64,000 bases of DNA from positions 22,315 to 86,314 of the forward strand of contig CAMAUX010000021.1 of assembly GCA_945861435.1 (NCBI GenBank), written 5' to 3'. Each line of letters begins with the position of its first letter. The stretch's first letter is position 1. Shown here one piece after another: positions 40,672 to 50,448 of this stretch. The notes beneath the pieces were generated by a model. That model saw only the letters and a list, made by a program, of their open reading frames with translations. It was not told where the DNA came from and searched no databases. The stretch is from Chthoniobacter flavus. GTDB lineage: Bacteria > Verrucomicrobiota > Verrucomicrobiia > Chthoniobacterales > Chthoniobacteraceae. The translations under genes and the position numbers were made by a program.

Positions 40672-43197
40672 ATGCGTCATTTCTGCAGCCTCGTGTTTTT
40701 CTGTTCGGGACTGGTGCTCGTCCTCACCCCGTCGGCACCATCACACGCCGCCCCGCCTGTTCCTCCTGCGCCGCAACCGGCGCTCGGCCCGGATGCGCAG
40801 CCTTTCTTCGAAAAACACTGCGTCGAGTGCCATGACGCGGACACCCGCAAAGGCAAGTTCCGCATCGACGACCTCGCGCAGCTCCCGGCCACCGAGGCCG
40901 CCGCAAAGTGGGGCCGCATTCTCACACGCATCGAGGCAGGCGAAATGCCGCCGCCAAAGAAGGAACGACCCGAGGCCGAACCCAGCCTCCGCGTGTTGGG
41001 ACAACTCAAGGTCGCGCTCGCAGCCGAAGCCAAGACGCGCCGGGCCGATGGCCGCGCACGCATCCGCCGCCTGAACGGGATCGAATACGAAAACACCGTC
41101 CAAGACCTTCTCGGGATCCAACTGCCGCTGCGCTCCCTCCTGCCGGACGACGACATCGCGGATGGCTTTGACAACAACGCACGCGGCCTGAGCATTTCGC
41201 CCGTTCACATCCACCGTTACATGGAGGCGGCCGAGAGTGCGCTTCAGGCCGCAATCCAACGGGGACCGCAGCCCGATCCAAAGGTCCATCGGTTCACGTT
41301 TGGCGACCCCATGGAGCAGAAGGGCGGCGCGCTCACGCATGGGAACAACAAGCCGATGATCCACATGCGGGATGGCAGCCTGCTGTTCTTTTCGGAACCG
41401 CACATTGAGGTTCCCATCGTCTCCTACCAAGTCGCCGAGGCCACACGCGCAAACCCCGGCCTGTACCGGGTGCGCGTCTCCGCCTTCACCCGGGACGCAC
41501 AAGGCCGCAGCCTCATCTTCGCCCTTCGGACCACCCGATCCAAAAAGCTGCTCGGTTACTTCGACGCGCCCGCCAACGGATCCGCGGTGGTGGAGACCAG
41601 CCACTGGTTCACATCCGGCGACACTTTTGCCATCGCCCCCTACCTCCTCGACCGCGCCCGCGAGCAGCGCAAGCTGAGCCGTTACCCCGCCAAGGATGGA
41701 ACGCCACCCGACGGGCTCGCGCTCGGGGTGAACTGGATCGAAATTGAAGGCCCCATCAACGAGGCCTGGCCGCCACGAGGGCACCAGATCCTCTTCGGCG
41801 ACCTCCCACTCAAGCCCTTTGCACAACTGCCCAAGGGCACCCTGCCCGGACCGTACGAGTCGATTCGCAGCAGCAACCGCCCCACACCCGCCCCGGAGGA
41901 TCCGCAGGCCGCCGGCCCGCCGCTACTCCTGAACTTCCTTTCAAAAGCCTTCCGCCGTCCTGTGACGGCCGCGGATGCGGCGCCCTTTCTCGAGGTCTTC
42001 TCGGCAAGCCTTGCGCGCAACGAATGCTTCGAAGCCGCACTCCTTCAATCCTTCCAGACCGCACTCTGCAGCCCGGACTTCCTTTTCTTCACAGAAGAAC
42101 CCGGCCGGCTCAGCCAGCACGCGCTCGCCTCACGGCTCTCCTACCTGCTCACGCGCTCCGCTCCAGACGAGGCCATGCGCGCACTCGCCGACTCGGGAAA
42201 GCTCGCGGGCGCAGTCGCTGCCGAAACCACGCGGCTGCTCAACTCGCCGCGCTCGGATGCCTTTGTCGCCGACTTTCTCGACCAATGGCTCCACCTGCGC
42301 GATCTCGATGCGACCATGCCGGACCGCGAACTCTTCCCCGAGTTTTACGAGATTATTTCCAGCGCCAAGGTCGATGGGCTCCTCCGCGAATCCATCGCCC
42401 AGGAAACGCGTCTTTTCTTTGCCGAAGTGCTGCGGAAAAACAGCAGCCTGCTCGAGTTCATCGACTCCGACTGGACGTTCCTGAACAACCGGCTCGCCGA
42501 GTTCTACGGACTGCCTCCCGTCGAAGGAGTGCAGATGCGCCGCGTCCGGCTCCCCATCGGAAGCGTGCGTGGCGGTCTGCTCACCCAGGCGAGCGTGCTC
42601 AAGGTCACGGCGAACGGCGCGCGCACCTCGCCCGTGCTCAGGGGCACATGGGTTCTCGACAACATCATCGGCAGACCGCCGCCCCCACCCCCGCCGGACG
42701 TCGGCACCATCGAGCCCGACACCCGCGGCGCGACCACCATCCGGGAACAACTCGCCAAGCACCAGAACACCGAAAGCTGCGCAGGATGCCATCGCCAGAT
42801 CGATCCGCCCGGCTTTGCCCTCGAGGCCTTTGATCCCATCGGCCAGTGGCGCACCGCTTATCGGACCACAGGCGTCGGCACCCCGGTCCTTGTCCCTTCC
42901 CCGGACGGCGGCAAGCTCAAGTTCCTGCTGGGAGCGGAAGTCGACTCCAGCGGCCGGCTTCCAGACGGTTCCGTCTTTGCGGGGCCATGGGGGTTCAAGA
43001 AGCTCACCCTGCGTCAGGCCGATGTCATCACCCGCTGCCTTGCTGCCAAGCTTGTCACCTTCGCCACCGGCCAGGCTCCGGAGCCGGGGGACATTCTGGT
43101 GCTCGATAAAATCGTCGAGTCCACCCGCAGGAACAACTACAGCCTCCGCGCCCTTTTGAACTCCGTTTTGCAAAGCGAGTTGTTTACCCTCAAGTAG
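40672..43197 (+). CDS. DUF1592/DUF1588-type cytochrome c protein (module 2)
   Basis: An 841-residue exported protein with a signal peptide at ~1-27. The N-terminal heme motif CVECH (50-54) is followed by DUF1587 (RIRRLNGIEYENTVQDLLGI), a beta-rich middle, DUF1595/DUF1592 (LLNFLSKAFRRPVTAADAAP, LASRLSYLLTRSAPDEAM) and DUF1588 (GGLLTQASVLKVTANGARTS). A second heme motif CAGCH with RQIDPPGFALEAFDPIG comes next, then DUF1585 (ATGQAPEPGD). This is the canonical PVC order. The start at 40672 follows CATCCCCCACCCCAAGC. It is 29 bp upstream of the DUF1552 gene and surely co-transcribed with it. The function is unknown; electron transfer is implied. Confidence 0.95.
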   Translation: MRHFCSLVFFCSGLVLVLTPSAPSHAAPPVPPAPQPALGPDAQPFFEKHCVECHDADTRKGKFRIDDLAQLPATEAAAKWGRILTRIEAGEMPPPKKERPEAEPSLRVLGQLKVALAAEAKTRRADGRARIRRLNGIEYENTVQDLLGIQLPLRSLLPDDDIADGFDNNARGLSISPVHIHRYMEAAESALQAAIQRGPQPDPKVHRFTFGDPMEQKGGALTHGNNKPMIHMRDGSLLFFSEPHIEVPIVSYQVAEATRANPGLYRVRVSAFTRDAQGRSLIFALRTTRSKKLLGYFDAPANGSAVVETSHWFTSGDTFAIAPYLLDRAREQRKLSRYPAKDGTPPDGLALGVNWIEIEGPINEAWPPRGHQILFGDLPLKPFAQLPKGTLPGPYESIRSSNRPTPAPEDPQAAGPPLLLNFLSKAFRRPVTAADAAPFLEVFSASLARNECFEAALLQSFQTALCSPDFLFFTEEPGRLSQHALASRLSYLLTRSAPDEAMRALADSGKLAGAVAAETTRLLNSPRSDAFVADFLDQWLHLRDLDATMPDRELFPEFYEIISSAKVDGLLRESIAQETRLFFAEVLRKNSSLLEFIDSDWTFLNNRLAEFYGLPPVEGVQMRRVRLPIGSVRGGLLTQASVLKVTANGARTSPVLRGTWVLDNIIGRPPPPPPPDVGTIEPDTRGATTIREQLAKHQNTESCAGCHRQIDPPGFALEAFDPIGQWRTAYRTTGVGTPVLVPSPDGGKLKFLLGAEVDSSGRLPDGSVFAGPWGFKKLTLRQADVITRCLAAKLVTFATGQAPEPGDILVLDKIVESTRRNNYSLRALLNSVLQSELFTLK

Positions 43198-43226
43198 CAG
43201 CCCCGCACCGCCTGCCAATCATCCCC

Positions 43227-44540
43227 ATGAACACGCCCGTCAACCGACGCACCTTCCTGCGCACCGCCTCCATCAGCCTCGCGCTGCCATTCCTCGAAAG
43301 CATGACCAAAGCCGCGGGCGCACCCGGCACCGCCGCAGCTCCCGTGCGCAGGATGGTCGCCATCGGCACCCCGTTCGGCTTCGACCCGTATGTGCTCGTG
43401 CCAGCCACCAAGGGGCGCGGCTACGCACTCACCCCTCACCTCGAGCATCTCAAGGAGCTTCAAAACGATTTCACCATCGTCTCCGGCCTCAGCCATCCCA
43501 ACACCGGTGGCGGCGGCCACAAGGCCGAGGCGGTCATCCTCACGGGCGCGCCTTATCCCGACTATTCCTACAACCTCAAGAACACGATCTCGCTGGATCA
43601 GGAGTTCGCGGCGCATTTCCGCGGGCAGACTCGTTACGACAGCCTTGTCCTCTCCACCACCGGCGGAAGCCTCTCCTACACAGGCAACGGCGTCGCCATC
43701 CCCCCCGTCAACCAGCCTTCGCAGGTATTCGCAAAACTGTTTCTCGCGAGCTCCCCACAGCAGCAGGCCGAGGAACTCCGCAGGATCGGGACCGGCCGCA
43801 GCATGCTCGACTTCGTCGGCGACCAGGCCCGCAGACTCAGCGCCCGGGTCACCGCGTCCGACCGCTCCCGGTTGGATGAATACTTCGAATCCGTCCGCGA
43901 CGTGGAGCGGCAGCTCCAGATGTCGGGCGAATGGGTGAACCGACCAAAACCCGCCGCGCCGCAGGCCGCACCGCAGGATGTGAGCGGACCCGGGCAGCAG
44001 CAGAAGAAGCTGCAGCTCATGTTCGACATGACTTATCTGGCGCTGCTTACCGACTCCACGCGGGCCGTCACGATCAAGACCTTCGGCGACCACCACGACC
44101 TCTCCCACCACGGCAAGGAACCCGGCAAGCTCGCCGCCTGCCGCCAGGTGGAGGTGGAGCTGCTGCAGGCGTATGCCGGCCTTCTCGCCAAACTCAAGGC
44201 GGCAAAGGACGGGGCAGCCGGCTCGCTTCTCGACCACACAATGGTCGTCATGACCAGCAACCTGCGCGACGGCAACACCCACTGGACCGCCAATCTTCCC
44301 GTCCTTTTTGCCGGAGGCGGCTTCAAGCACGGCCAGCACCTCGCCTTCAATCAGCCCTATCTGGAGGCTCTTGCGAACCCGGATGTGGAGAAGACCGCTC
44401 CCAAAACAGCCGCCATTATGGGCAGGGATCAGGCACCCCTTTGCAACCTCTACCTCTCCATGCTGCAACGGGCCGGCGTGCAAACAGAGCGGTTTGGCTC
44501 CAGTTCCGGGACGCTCACAGGGCTCGAGTTCGCCAGTTAA
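43227..44540 (+). CDS. DUF1552 family exported protein (module 2)
   Basis: A 437-residue protein beginning with a Tat-type motif (NRRTFLRTASISLALPFLES). Typical DUF1552 segments are RRMVAIGTPFGFDPYVLVP, LTPHLEHLKELQNDFTIVSG, YNLKNTISLDQEFAAHF, FDMTYLALLTDSTRAVTIKT and DHTMVVMTSNLRDGNTHWTA. The family is the constant partner of DUF1592-type cytochromes and probably an exported phosphatase-like fold of unknown activity. The start at 43227 follows CCAATCATCCCC. A strong hairpin follows its stop. Confidence 0.95.
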   Translation: MNTPVNRRTFLRTASISLALPFLESMTKAAGAPGTAAAPVRRMVAIGTPFGFDPYVLVPATKGRGYALTPHLEHLKELQNDFTIVSGLSHPNTGGGGHKAEAVILTGAPYPDYSYNLKNTISLDQEFAAHFRGQTRYDSLVLSTTGGSLSYTGNGVAIPPVNQPSQVFAKLFLASSPQQQAEELRRIGTGRSMLDFVGDQARRLSARVTASDRSRLDEYFESVRDVERQLQMSGEWVNRPKPAAPQAAPQDVSGPGQQQKKLQLMFDMTYLALLTDSTRAVTIKTFGDHHDLSHHGKEPGKLAACRQVEVELLQAYAGLLAKLKAAKDGAAGSLLDHTMVVMTSNLRDGNTHWTANLPVLFAGGGFKHGQHLAFNQPYLEALANPDVEKTAPKTAAIMGRDQAPLCNLYLSMLQRAGVQTERFGSSSGTLTGLEFAS

Positions 44541-44543
44541 ACG

Positions 44544-44579
44544 ACCCGGCGGGGTTTTAACCACCCACGGTCGCCGGGT
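44544..44579 (+). terminator. hairpin after the DUF1552 gene
   Basis: ACCCGGCG (44544-44551) and CGCCGGGT (44572-44579) form a perfect 8-bp stem with a 20-base loop, starting 3 bp after the stop codon. The T-run lies in the loop rather than after the stem, so intrinsic termination may be weak. Confidence 0.45.
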
Positions 44580-44643
44580 AGTGACGGAGATTCGGCTGGA
44601 ACTCCCCCCTAAGAACTGATCATTCTAGGGGTTCACCCCTATT

Positions 44644-47559
44644 ATGGCGCGAGTCTTCCCCCTCCTCGTCGCCGTTGCCGCGCTGTCTGCCCCCCTCAAG
44701 GCAGACGTCACGGTCGCGGCCATCACCGCTTCTTCACCAGCCGCACCGGCCTCGCCTGCACCCGCGGGCCAGACCCAGTCCCAGCGATTCAAAACCGCAC
44801 AAACCCAGGCCGAGCCAAGTTTCCGCAGGCACGTGGTCCCCATGATGAGCCGACTCGGATGCTCGGGGCGCGAGTGCCATGGCTCCTTCCAAGGCCGCGG
44901 TGGCTTCCAGCTCTCGCTCTTCGGGTACGACTTCGAAAAAGATCACGAACAGATGAGCATCGCCGACAACGGCGACGAGGGCGAGGCGCGCGTGAACCTG
45001 AAGAATCCCGCCAAGAGCCTTCTCCTGCGCAAGGGCGCCGCGATCATGAGCCACAAGGGCAAGGAGCGCTTTGCCAAGGATTCCTGGGAGTACAACCTCC
45101 TCCTCCGCTGGATCACCGGTGGAGCCAAGATCGACGTCGCTGAAACCGGCGAATTCGACCGCCTCGAGGTCTTCCCCAAGGAAATCGTCTTCCGCAAACC
45201 GGGCGAGATGACCCAGCTGCGCGTGATGGCCCATTGGAAGGACGGCACCGTCGAGGACGTCACCGAAATCACCCGGTTCCGTTCCAATGACGAGGCGGTC
45301 GCCGCGGTGTCAGAAGCGGGACGCGTGACCAGTTCGGGCAAGGGCGACTCGCACGTCGTGGCCTTCTACGACAATGGCGTGGTGCCCATTCCCGTCATGC
45401 TGCCGGTGTCCGATCCGGCCGCTTATCCCAAAGTCGTGGCCGCGAGGAACAAGGTCGACGAACTCGTGAACTCCAAGCTCCGCAAGGTCGGCATCATCCC
45501 TTCGCCGCTGTGTTCCGATGCCGAGTTCCTGCGCCGCGCCAGCCTCGATGTCACGGGAACCCTTCCGACCCCGCAGGAGGTGGAAACGTTCCTCGCTGAC
45601 AAGACCCCGGACAAGCGGGACCGCAAGATTGACGAACTCCTCGGGCGTCCCGGCTATGCAGCGTGGTGGACGACGAAGCTCTGCGATTTCACGGGGAACA
45701 ATCCGCTGGTACTGCGCGGCAACGGGCTCGCGGCCAACGCTGGTCAGGTGAACTTCGGGCCGCAACTTTCGCGGCAGTGGTTCGACTGGGTATACGCGCG
45801 CGTCCAGCAGAACAAGCCCTACGACGAACTCGCCGCAGGCATCGTGCTGGGATCGATGCGCAGCCGGTCGGACCAGCCCTACGCCGAGTACGCGGGGGAG
45901 ATGAGCTCGTACTTCCAGAAGGACGGTGCGGACTTCGGCGAGCGCGAGACGATGCCGTGGTTCTGGGCCCGCCAGAACGTACAGAAGGCCGAGGACAAGG
46001 CCCTCGCCTTTGCCCACACCTTCCTCGGGGTGCGCATCGAATGCGCCCAGTGCCACAAGCATCCCTTTGACCAGTGGACCAAGCAGGACTTCGCACAGTT
46101 CCAAGCGTTCTTCACCAACATCTCCTTCAAGCAGGGCGACGGAAAAGGCGACAAGCCGATGAAAGGGATGATGTCCATGACCGCCACCGACGCCCAGCCG
46201 CAGCCCACGGCACAGACCGGTGAGATCACCTATGCGAGTCTGCGCGAAAAGATCCGCAGCGAGGCCGCGGCCAAGGTGGACGCGCAGTACCGCGAAAAGG
46301 ATCTCAAGGCTTCCCAGGAAACCCGCGACGAGAAGCTCAAGGAGCTTCAGCAGAAGATCGACGCCGCAGCCGGAGGCCCCGCAGAAGCCTCGTCCGCTCT
46401 CGCCGCGGAACTCAAGACCCTGAAGGAATCACCGCTGGAACCGCCCGCGATGACCGAGGCGGAAAAGACCCGCCGCAATGCCGACATCAAGGTCTCCTAC
46501 CAGCGGGCCGAGGAGGGCATCGTGCGGGATCGCATCTCCAAGGGTGAGCCGCTCGCATGGGCGGACCTTTCGGCGCAGGCACCCAAGTCCGCAAGGCCCG
46601 CAAAGCCCGCAGCAGTCCAGGCTTCGGTGCAGGGCAGCAGCCGGGTGATCACGCCGAAGCTGCTCGGCGGCGAGGCGGTGATGCTCGAGACGTTTGAGGA
46701 TGTCCGCAAGCCCCTCATGGAATGGCTGCGCGCCCAGGAAAATCCATACTTTGCGAAGGCCTGGGTGAACCGGGTGTGGTCGAGTTACTTCGGACGCGGT
46801 CTGGTGGAACCAGCGGACGACCTGAACCTCGCCAACGCGCCGAGCAACACCGAGCTCTTCAATTACCTTGCGGGCACGTTTGCCAAGAACGGCTTCGACA
46901 TGAAGTGGCTGCACCGCGAGATCCTGCGCAGCAACGCCTACCAGCGCAGCTGGCAGACGAATCCGACCAACAAGGTCGACGAGAAGAACTTCGCGCGCGC
47001 CCTTGTACGCAGGCTTCCCGCCGAGGTCGTCTACGACGCGATCATGATGGCCACCGACACCCGTGAACGCCTCAAGGAATATCCGACCGACGTCGCCGAC
47101 CGCGCCATCGGCGCCGGGGGCACCACCAATTACGCGACAAAGAAGGCAACCAAGACCCCAAACAACTACGCCCTCAACATCTTTGGCAAACCCGCCCGCC
47201 AGACCAACTGCGACTGCGAGCGCGTGATGGATCCCACCCTCCTCCAAACGATCTACACCCGGAACGACCCCTCGCTCCTCGCCCGCATCGACGACAAGCG
47301 CGGCACCGCATGGATCGAGGAGGCCTTCGGCATCAAGCCCGGCGACCGCAAGGAACCCGAGCAGATCAAGGAAAGCGCCAAGGCCACAGTGGACGCCGTG
47401 GTGCGCGAGATCTTCCTGCGCACCCTCAGCCGCCCGCCGTCCACAAACGAACTCAGCACCGCGTGCACGGACGTCCTCAGCCACGAGTCTCCAGTCGCCG
47501 GCGCGCGCGAACTCCTGTGGACCATGGTCAACACCCGCGAGTTCCTCGTGAACCACTGA
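44644..47559 (+). CDS. DUF1549/DUF1553 protein with Ig-like domain and two Cys-His motifs (module 3)
   Basis: A 971-residue exported protein with a signal peptide at ~1-20. A first heme-type motif GCSGRECHG (73-80, spacing CxxxxCH) precedes GRGGFQLSLFGYDFE. A Big_2/Ig-like domain spans ~180-255 (FRKPGEMTQLRVMAHWKDG). DUF1549 spans ~275-500 and holds CAQCH with KHPFDQWTKQDFAQFQAFFT. A Lys/Glu-rich coiled-coil insertion lies at ~530-610. DUF1553 spans ~680-950 (NPYFAKAWVNRVWSSYFGRG). This is the long subtype, different from the SHD1 version of module 1. It is 108 bp upstream of the DUF1501 gene. The function is unknown. Confidence 0.93.
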   Translation: MARVFPLLVAVAALSAPLKADVTVAAITASSPAAPASPAPAGQTQSQRFKTAQTQAEPSFRRHVVPMMSRLGCSGRECHGSFQGRGGFQLSLFGYDFEKDHEQMSIADNGDEGEARVNLKNPAKSLLLRKGAAIMSHKGKERFAKDSWEYNLLLRWITGGAKIDVAETGEFDRLEVFPKEIVFRKPGEMTQLRVMAHWKDGTVEDVTEITRFRSNDEAVAAVSEAGRVTSSGKGDSHVVAFYDNGVVPIPVMLPVSDPAAYPKVVAARNKVDELVNSKLRKVGIIPSPLCSDAEFLRRASLDVTGTLPTPQEVETFLADKTPDKRDRKIDELLGRPGYAAWWTTKLCDFTGNNPLVLRGNGLAANAGQVNFGPQLSRQWFDWVYARVQQNKPYDELAAGIVLGSMRSRSDQPYAEYAGEMSSYFQKDGADFGERETMPWFWARQNVQKAEDKALAFAHTFLGVRIECAQCHKHPFDQWTKQDFAQFQAFFTNISFKQGDGKGDKPMKGMMSMTATDAQPQPTAQTGEITYASLREKIRSEAAAKVDAQYREKDLKASQETRDEKLKELQQKIDAAAGGPAEASSALAAELKTLKESPLEPPAMTEAEKTRRNADIKVSYQRAEEGIVRDRISKGEPLAWADLSAQAPKSARPAKPAAVQASVQGSSRVITPKLLGGEAVMLETFEDVRKPLMEWLRAQENPYFAKAWVNRVWSSYFGRGLVEPADDLNLANAPSNTELFNYLAGTFAKNGFDMKWLHREILRSNAYQRSWQTNPTNKVDEKNFARALVRRLPAEVVYDAIMMATDTRERLKEYPTDVADRAIGAGGTTNYATKKATKTPNNYALNIFGKPARQTNCDCERVMDPTLLQTIYTRNDPSLLARIDDKRGTAWIEEAFGIKPGDRKEPEQIKESAKATVDAVVREIFLRTLSRPPSTNELSTACTDVLSHESPVAGARELLWTMVNTREFLVNH

Positions 47560-47667
47560 TCACCGTCCGCCTTCATCTGAATCACCTCCTCCCAATCCCC
47601 CGAAAACAAGCCCCCCAGAACCCCAGAGACAGTAACGCCCCCCCAGAACCACCCCGAGAACCAGACC

Positions 47668-49017
47668 ATGAAAAACTCCAGCCCCTTCTATTGTGACGGC
47701 GTGCCGCGCCGCGACTTCCTCCGCATCGGCGCCATCAGCGGGTTCGGCATGGGAATGACCCTCCAGCATTTCCTCAGCCAGACCGCGCAAGCCGCATCCC
47801 CCAGCGTGGCGGGATCACCGCTCCAGCAGGGCAGCGGCACGAAGCTTCCGGGCAAGGCCAAGGCCGCGATCTTCGTGCGCTTGGGCGGCGGCCCCAGCCA
47901 CATGGACACCTTCGATTTGAAACCGGACGCGCCCGAAACCCACAGGGGCGAGTTCAAGCCCATCGCCACCAATGCGGACGGCGTGCAGATCTGCGAGCAC
48001 CTGCCGATGCTGGCGAAGTGCGCGGACAAGTTCGCCATCCTCCGCGGCGTCTCGCACACCCTTGCCGCGCACGAACTCGGCTCCCTCTACATGGGCACGG
48101 GCAACCGCCCCATCGCCTCGCTCAGCTTCCCGGCCTTCGGCGCGGTGGTGAGCAAAGAGCTTGGCAGCGAAAGGGAACTCCCCGGCTTCGTCGCCGTGCC
48201 TTCCCAAGGCAACAACCCCACCGGTTATCTCGGCGTGGAGTACGGCCCGTTTGACACCGGCGCCACCCCGCTCCCCGGCAAGGCCATGGAGGTGCGCGGT
48301 CTCGCGCTGCGCGGCGTCACACTCACCGACGTCGACCGCCGCCAGAACATGGTCCAGAAGTACGACACCGCCTTCGGTGCCTTTGCCAAGGAGGACAAAA
48401 TCCTGAGCGGCATGGATGAGTTCGGCCAGAAAGCCTACCAGATGATGCGCTCCACCAAGGCGCGCGAGGCCTTCGATCTGAGCCGCGAACCCGAAAGCAT
48501 CTCGGGCCTCTTCGGCGCCACGCCCTTCTCCCAGAGCTGCCTGCTCGCCACGCGCCTCGTCGAAAGCGGCGTGCGTTTCGTCACCGTGCAACTCGGCGGA
48601 TGGGACACCCATTCCGACAACTTCGCCGCGCTCAAGAAGAAGAACCTCCCCGATCTCGACAACGGCCTCTCCGGCCTCTTCTCGGCACTCGCCGCCAAGG
48701 GCCTGCTCGAAACCACCGCCGTCTACGTCACCGGCGAATTCGGGCGCACCCCGAAGATCAACGCCCGCGCGGGCCGCGATCATTATCCGCGCGCCATGTT
48801 CTGCCTGCTCGCAGGCGGCGGCATCCGCGGCGGCCAGGTGCTTGGCGCCTCCGACGAGAAGGGCGAGGGACCGAAGGACAAGGCCATCACGCCCGACGAC
48901 ATCGCCGCGACCTTCTACGGCCTGCTCGGCATCGACGTGCGCAAGGAGTACCTCACCCCGAGCGGACGCCCCGTGATGATCGTCCGCAACGGCGAGTTCA
49001 TCCGCGAACTGGTCTGA
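47668..49017 (+). CDS. DUF1501 family exported protein (module 3)
   Basis: A 449-residue protein with a Tat-type leader (PRRDFLRIGAISGFGMGMTL). The domain shows AAIFVRLGGGPSHMDTFDLK, ILRGVSHTLAAHELGSLYMG, TVQLGGWDTHSDNFAALKKK, TGEFGRTPKINARAGRDHYP and MFCLLAGGGIRGGQVLG, all usual for the family. It is paired with the DUF1549/DUF1553 gene upstream. A perfect stem-loop terminator follows 37 bp after the stop. Compared with module 1 it is the more canonical member (RDHYPRAMF instead of RGHHPIVFS). Confidence 0.95.
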   Translation: MKNSSPFYCDGVPRRDFLRIGAISGFGMGMTLQHFLSQTAQAASPSVAGSPLQQGSGTKLPGKAKAAIFVRLGGGPSHMDTFDLKPDAPETHRGEFKPIATNADGVQICEHLPMLAKCADKFAILRGVSHTLAAHELGSLYMGTGNRPIASLSFPAFGAVVSKELGSERELPGFVAVPSQGNNPTGYLGVEYGPFDTGATPLPGKAMEVRGLALRGVTLTDVDRRQNMVQKYDTAFGAFAKEDKILSGMDEFGQKAYQMMRSTKAREAFDLSREPESISGLFGATPFSQSCLLATRLVESGVRFVTVQLGGWDTHSDNFAALKKKNLPDLDNGLSGLFSALAAKGLLETTAVYVTGEFGRTPKINARAGRDHYPRAMFCLLAGGGIRGGQVLGASDEKGEGPKDKAITPDDIAATFYGLLGIDVRKEYLTPSGRPVMIVRNGEFIRELV

Positions 49018-49024
49018 GCCCGGC

Positions 49025-49041
49025 TCCCGCCAGAAGCGGGA
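49025..49041. other. small hairpin after the DUF1501 gene
   Basis: TCCCGC-CAGAA-GCGGGA forms a perfect 6-bp stem 7 bp after the stop codon and 13 bp before the main terminator. It could stabilise the mRNA end. Confidence 0.3.
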
Positions 49042-49054
49042 CCCAAAGGAATCC

Positions 49055-49090
49055 AAAACCCCGTGGAGCGTTCGTGCTTCACGGGGTTTT
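49055..49090 (+). terminator. bidirectional intrinsic terminator
   Basis: AAAACCCCGTG (49055-49065) pairs perfectly with CACGGGGTTTT (49080-49090) around a 14-base loop. The A-tract on one side and the T-tract on the other make it a good intrinsic terminator for the module 3 operon. Confidence 0.78.
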
Positions 49091-49152
49091 CCCTTTCAAG
49101 CCAGCGGCCGTGGGCTGGATGCGCTCGATACCCTCTGCTATCCCGGGAGAGC

Positions 49153-50448
49153 ATGAACAAAGCCCCATCCCCCGCGTGGCTCACAGCCGCCGCGTTCCTG
49201 TTCGCAGCAACATCCCCGGCCGCTGATCCCCTCAGCGACCGCGTGGCGGCCGTTGCCGGGATTCCCGGCTGCGTGGCTTTCTGGGACTTCGTGAAACGCG
49301 AGCCCTCCGGCCTTCAGCGGTTCACGGCCCATGTGCCTGCAGGCTCCTCCAACGACTACGCACTCGATGCCGGCAATTACGTGCGCGACTTCTGGGGCGA
49401 GGGTCCCGAAGCCTCCTACAACGACTTCCCGCTCCTCGGCCGCGGCCCATTCGGACAGGCCATCCAGATCCGCAAAGAAACCGATCCGGCATTCCGCCCT
49501 TTCCTCTTTGTCCCGCGCGCACGCCTTCACGACTCCCCGCTGGACATCAAGGGTGCAGGCAGATCCGTGAGCGTCGTGGTCTGGGCGATCCGCGAGGGCG
49601 GGAATCACGCACTGGCGGGCATCTGGCACGAGGGCACCGATCTCAAGCAGAAGGAAACCGCCTCCATCGCAAAGGCCGAACGCGGTCAGCGCCAGTACGC
49701 CCTCTTTGCTGGACTGAACAAGGAGGGATCCGCATGCGGCCATGTCTCCGAGAACGGCGCGAGTTCCTTCCTCAACCGTTACGCGCTGCACAAGAGCAAC
49801 TCCGCGGACACCTCACCGGTCGTGCCCTCCGACGCCCCATCCACCGTGCTCGACGCTTCATGGCAGTGCTTCGCCATGACCTTCGACCACACCCGGCATG
49901 AGCTCACGGGCTGGCTCAACGGCCGCTCCGGCGACCGATGGCTGGACAATCCCAAGGCCGACAAACTCATCACCTCCGCCCACAACGCATGGCTCCAAGG
50001 CTGGCTCGCCTGCGAGCCCGGACAGCAGGACGGCGAAGACCCCTCCTTCCCAAAGGACCAATACTACAATCCCCCCGAGGACCAGCCCGTGTCTGTGAAA
50101 GTGCTGCGCGAGGAGGGCGACACCCGCGTCGAACTCCGTGAATACGCCTACACCCGCGTGCAAACCACCCTCCGCCGCGGGGCCGATGGCAGGGATACCA
50201 TCATCGCCCGCGACCTCGTCGGTCTCCGGCTCAATCCTTGGTGGTATCCGCACGGACTCTACGCCCCCGCCGACGGCAAGTCCGGCGGCCCGTTCACCAT
50301 CGGACGCGTCATCCACAGCGCGCGCAGCGTCGGCTTCACCGGCTGGATCGGCGGCGTCGCAGTGTTCGATCGCGCGCTCACGGAAGCGGAACTCGCAACG
50401 CTCGCCGCCATCGGACGCCAGCAGCCTCCCCTTCCTTCCCCTCAATGA
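49153..50448 (+). CDS. secreted LamG/concanavalin-like protein
   Basis: A 431-residue protein with a signal peptide at ~1-23 (AAAFLFAATSPAADP). It has a laminin-G-like lectin fold, suggested by CVAFWDFVKREPSGLQRF near the start, RSVSVVVWAIREGGNHALAG in the middle, and the closing GFTGWIGGVAVFDRALTEAE, which is the usual end of the LamG_3 domain. It probably binds or processes a glycan; no catalytic residues are recognised. The ATG at 49153 follows CCCGGGAGAGC, a purine-rich site. Its stop overlaps the start of the tandem MBL gene (ATGA at 50445-50448), so the two are translationally coupled and likely act together. Confidence 0.82.
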   Translation: MNKAPSPAWLTAAAFLFAATSPAADPLSDRVAAVAGIPGCVAFWDFVKREPSGLQRFTAHVPAGSSNDYALDAGNYVRDFWGEGPEASYNDFPLLGRGPFGQAIQIRKETDPAFRPFLFVPRARLHDSPLDIKGAGRSVSVVVWAIREGGNHALAGIWHEGTDLKQKETASIAKAERGQRQYALFAGLNKEGSACGHVSENGASSFLNRYALHKSNSADTSPVVPSDAPSTVLDASWQCFAMTFDHTRHELTGWLNGRSGDRWLDNPKADKLITSAHNAWLQGWLACEPGQQDGEDPSFPKDQYYNPPEDQPVSVKVLREEGDTRVELREYAYTRVQTTLRRGADGRDTIIARDLVGLRLNPWWYPHGLYAPADGKSGGPFTIGRVIHSARSVGFTGWIGGVAVFDRALTEAELATLAAIGRQQPPLPSPQ

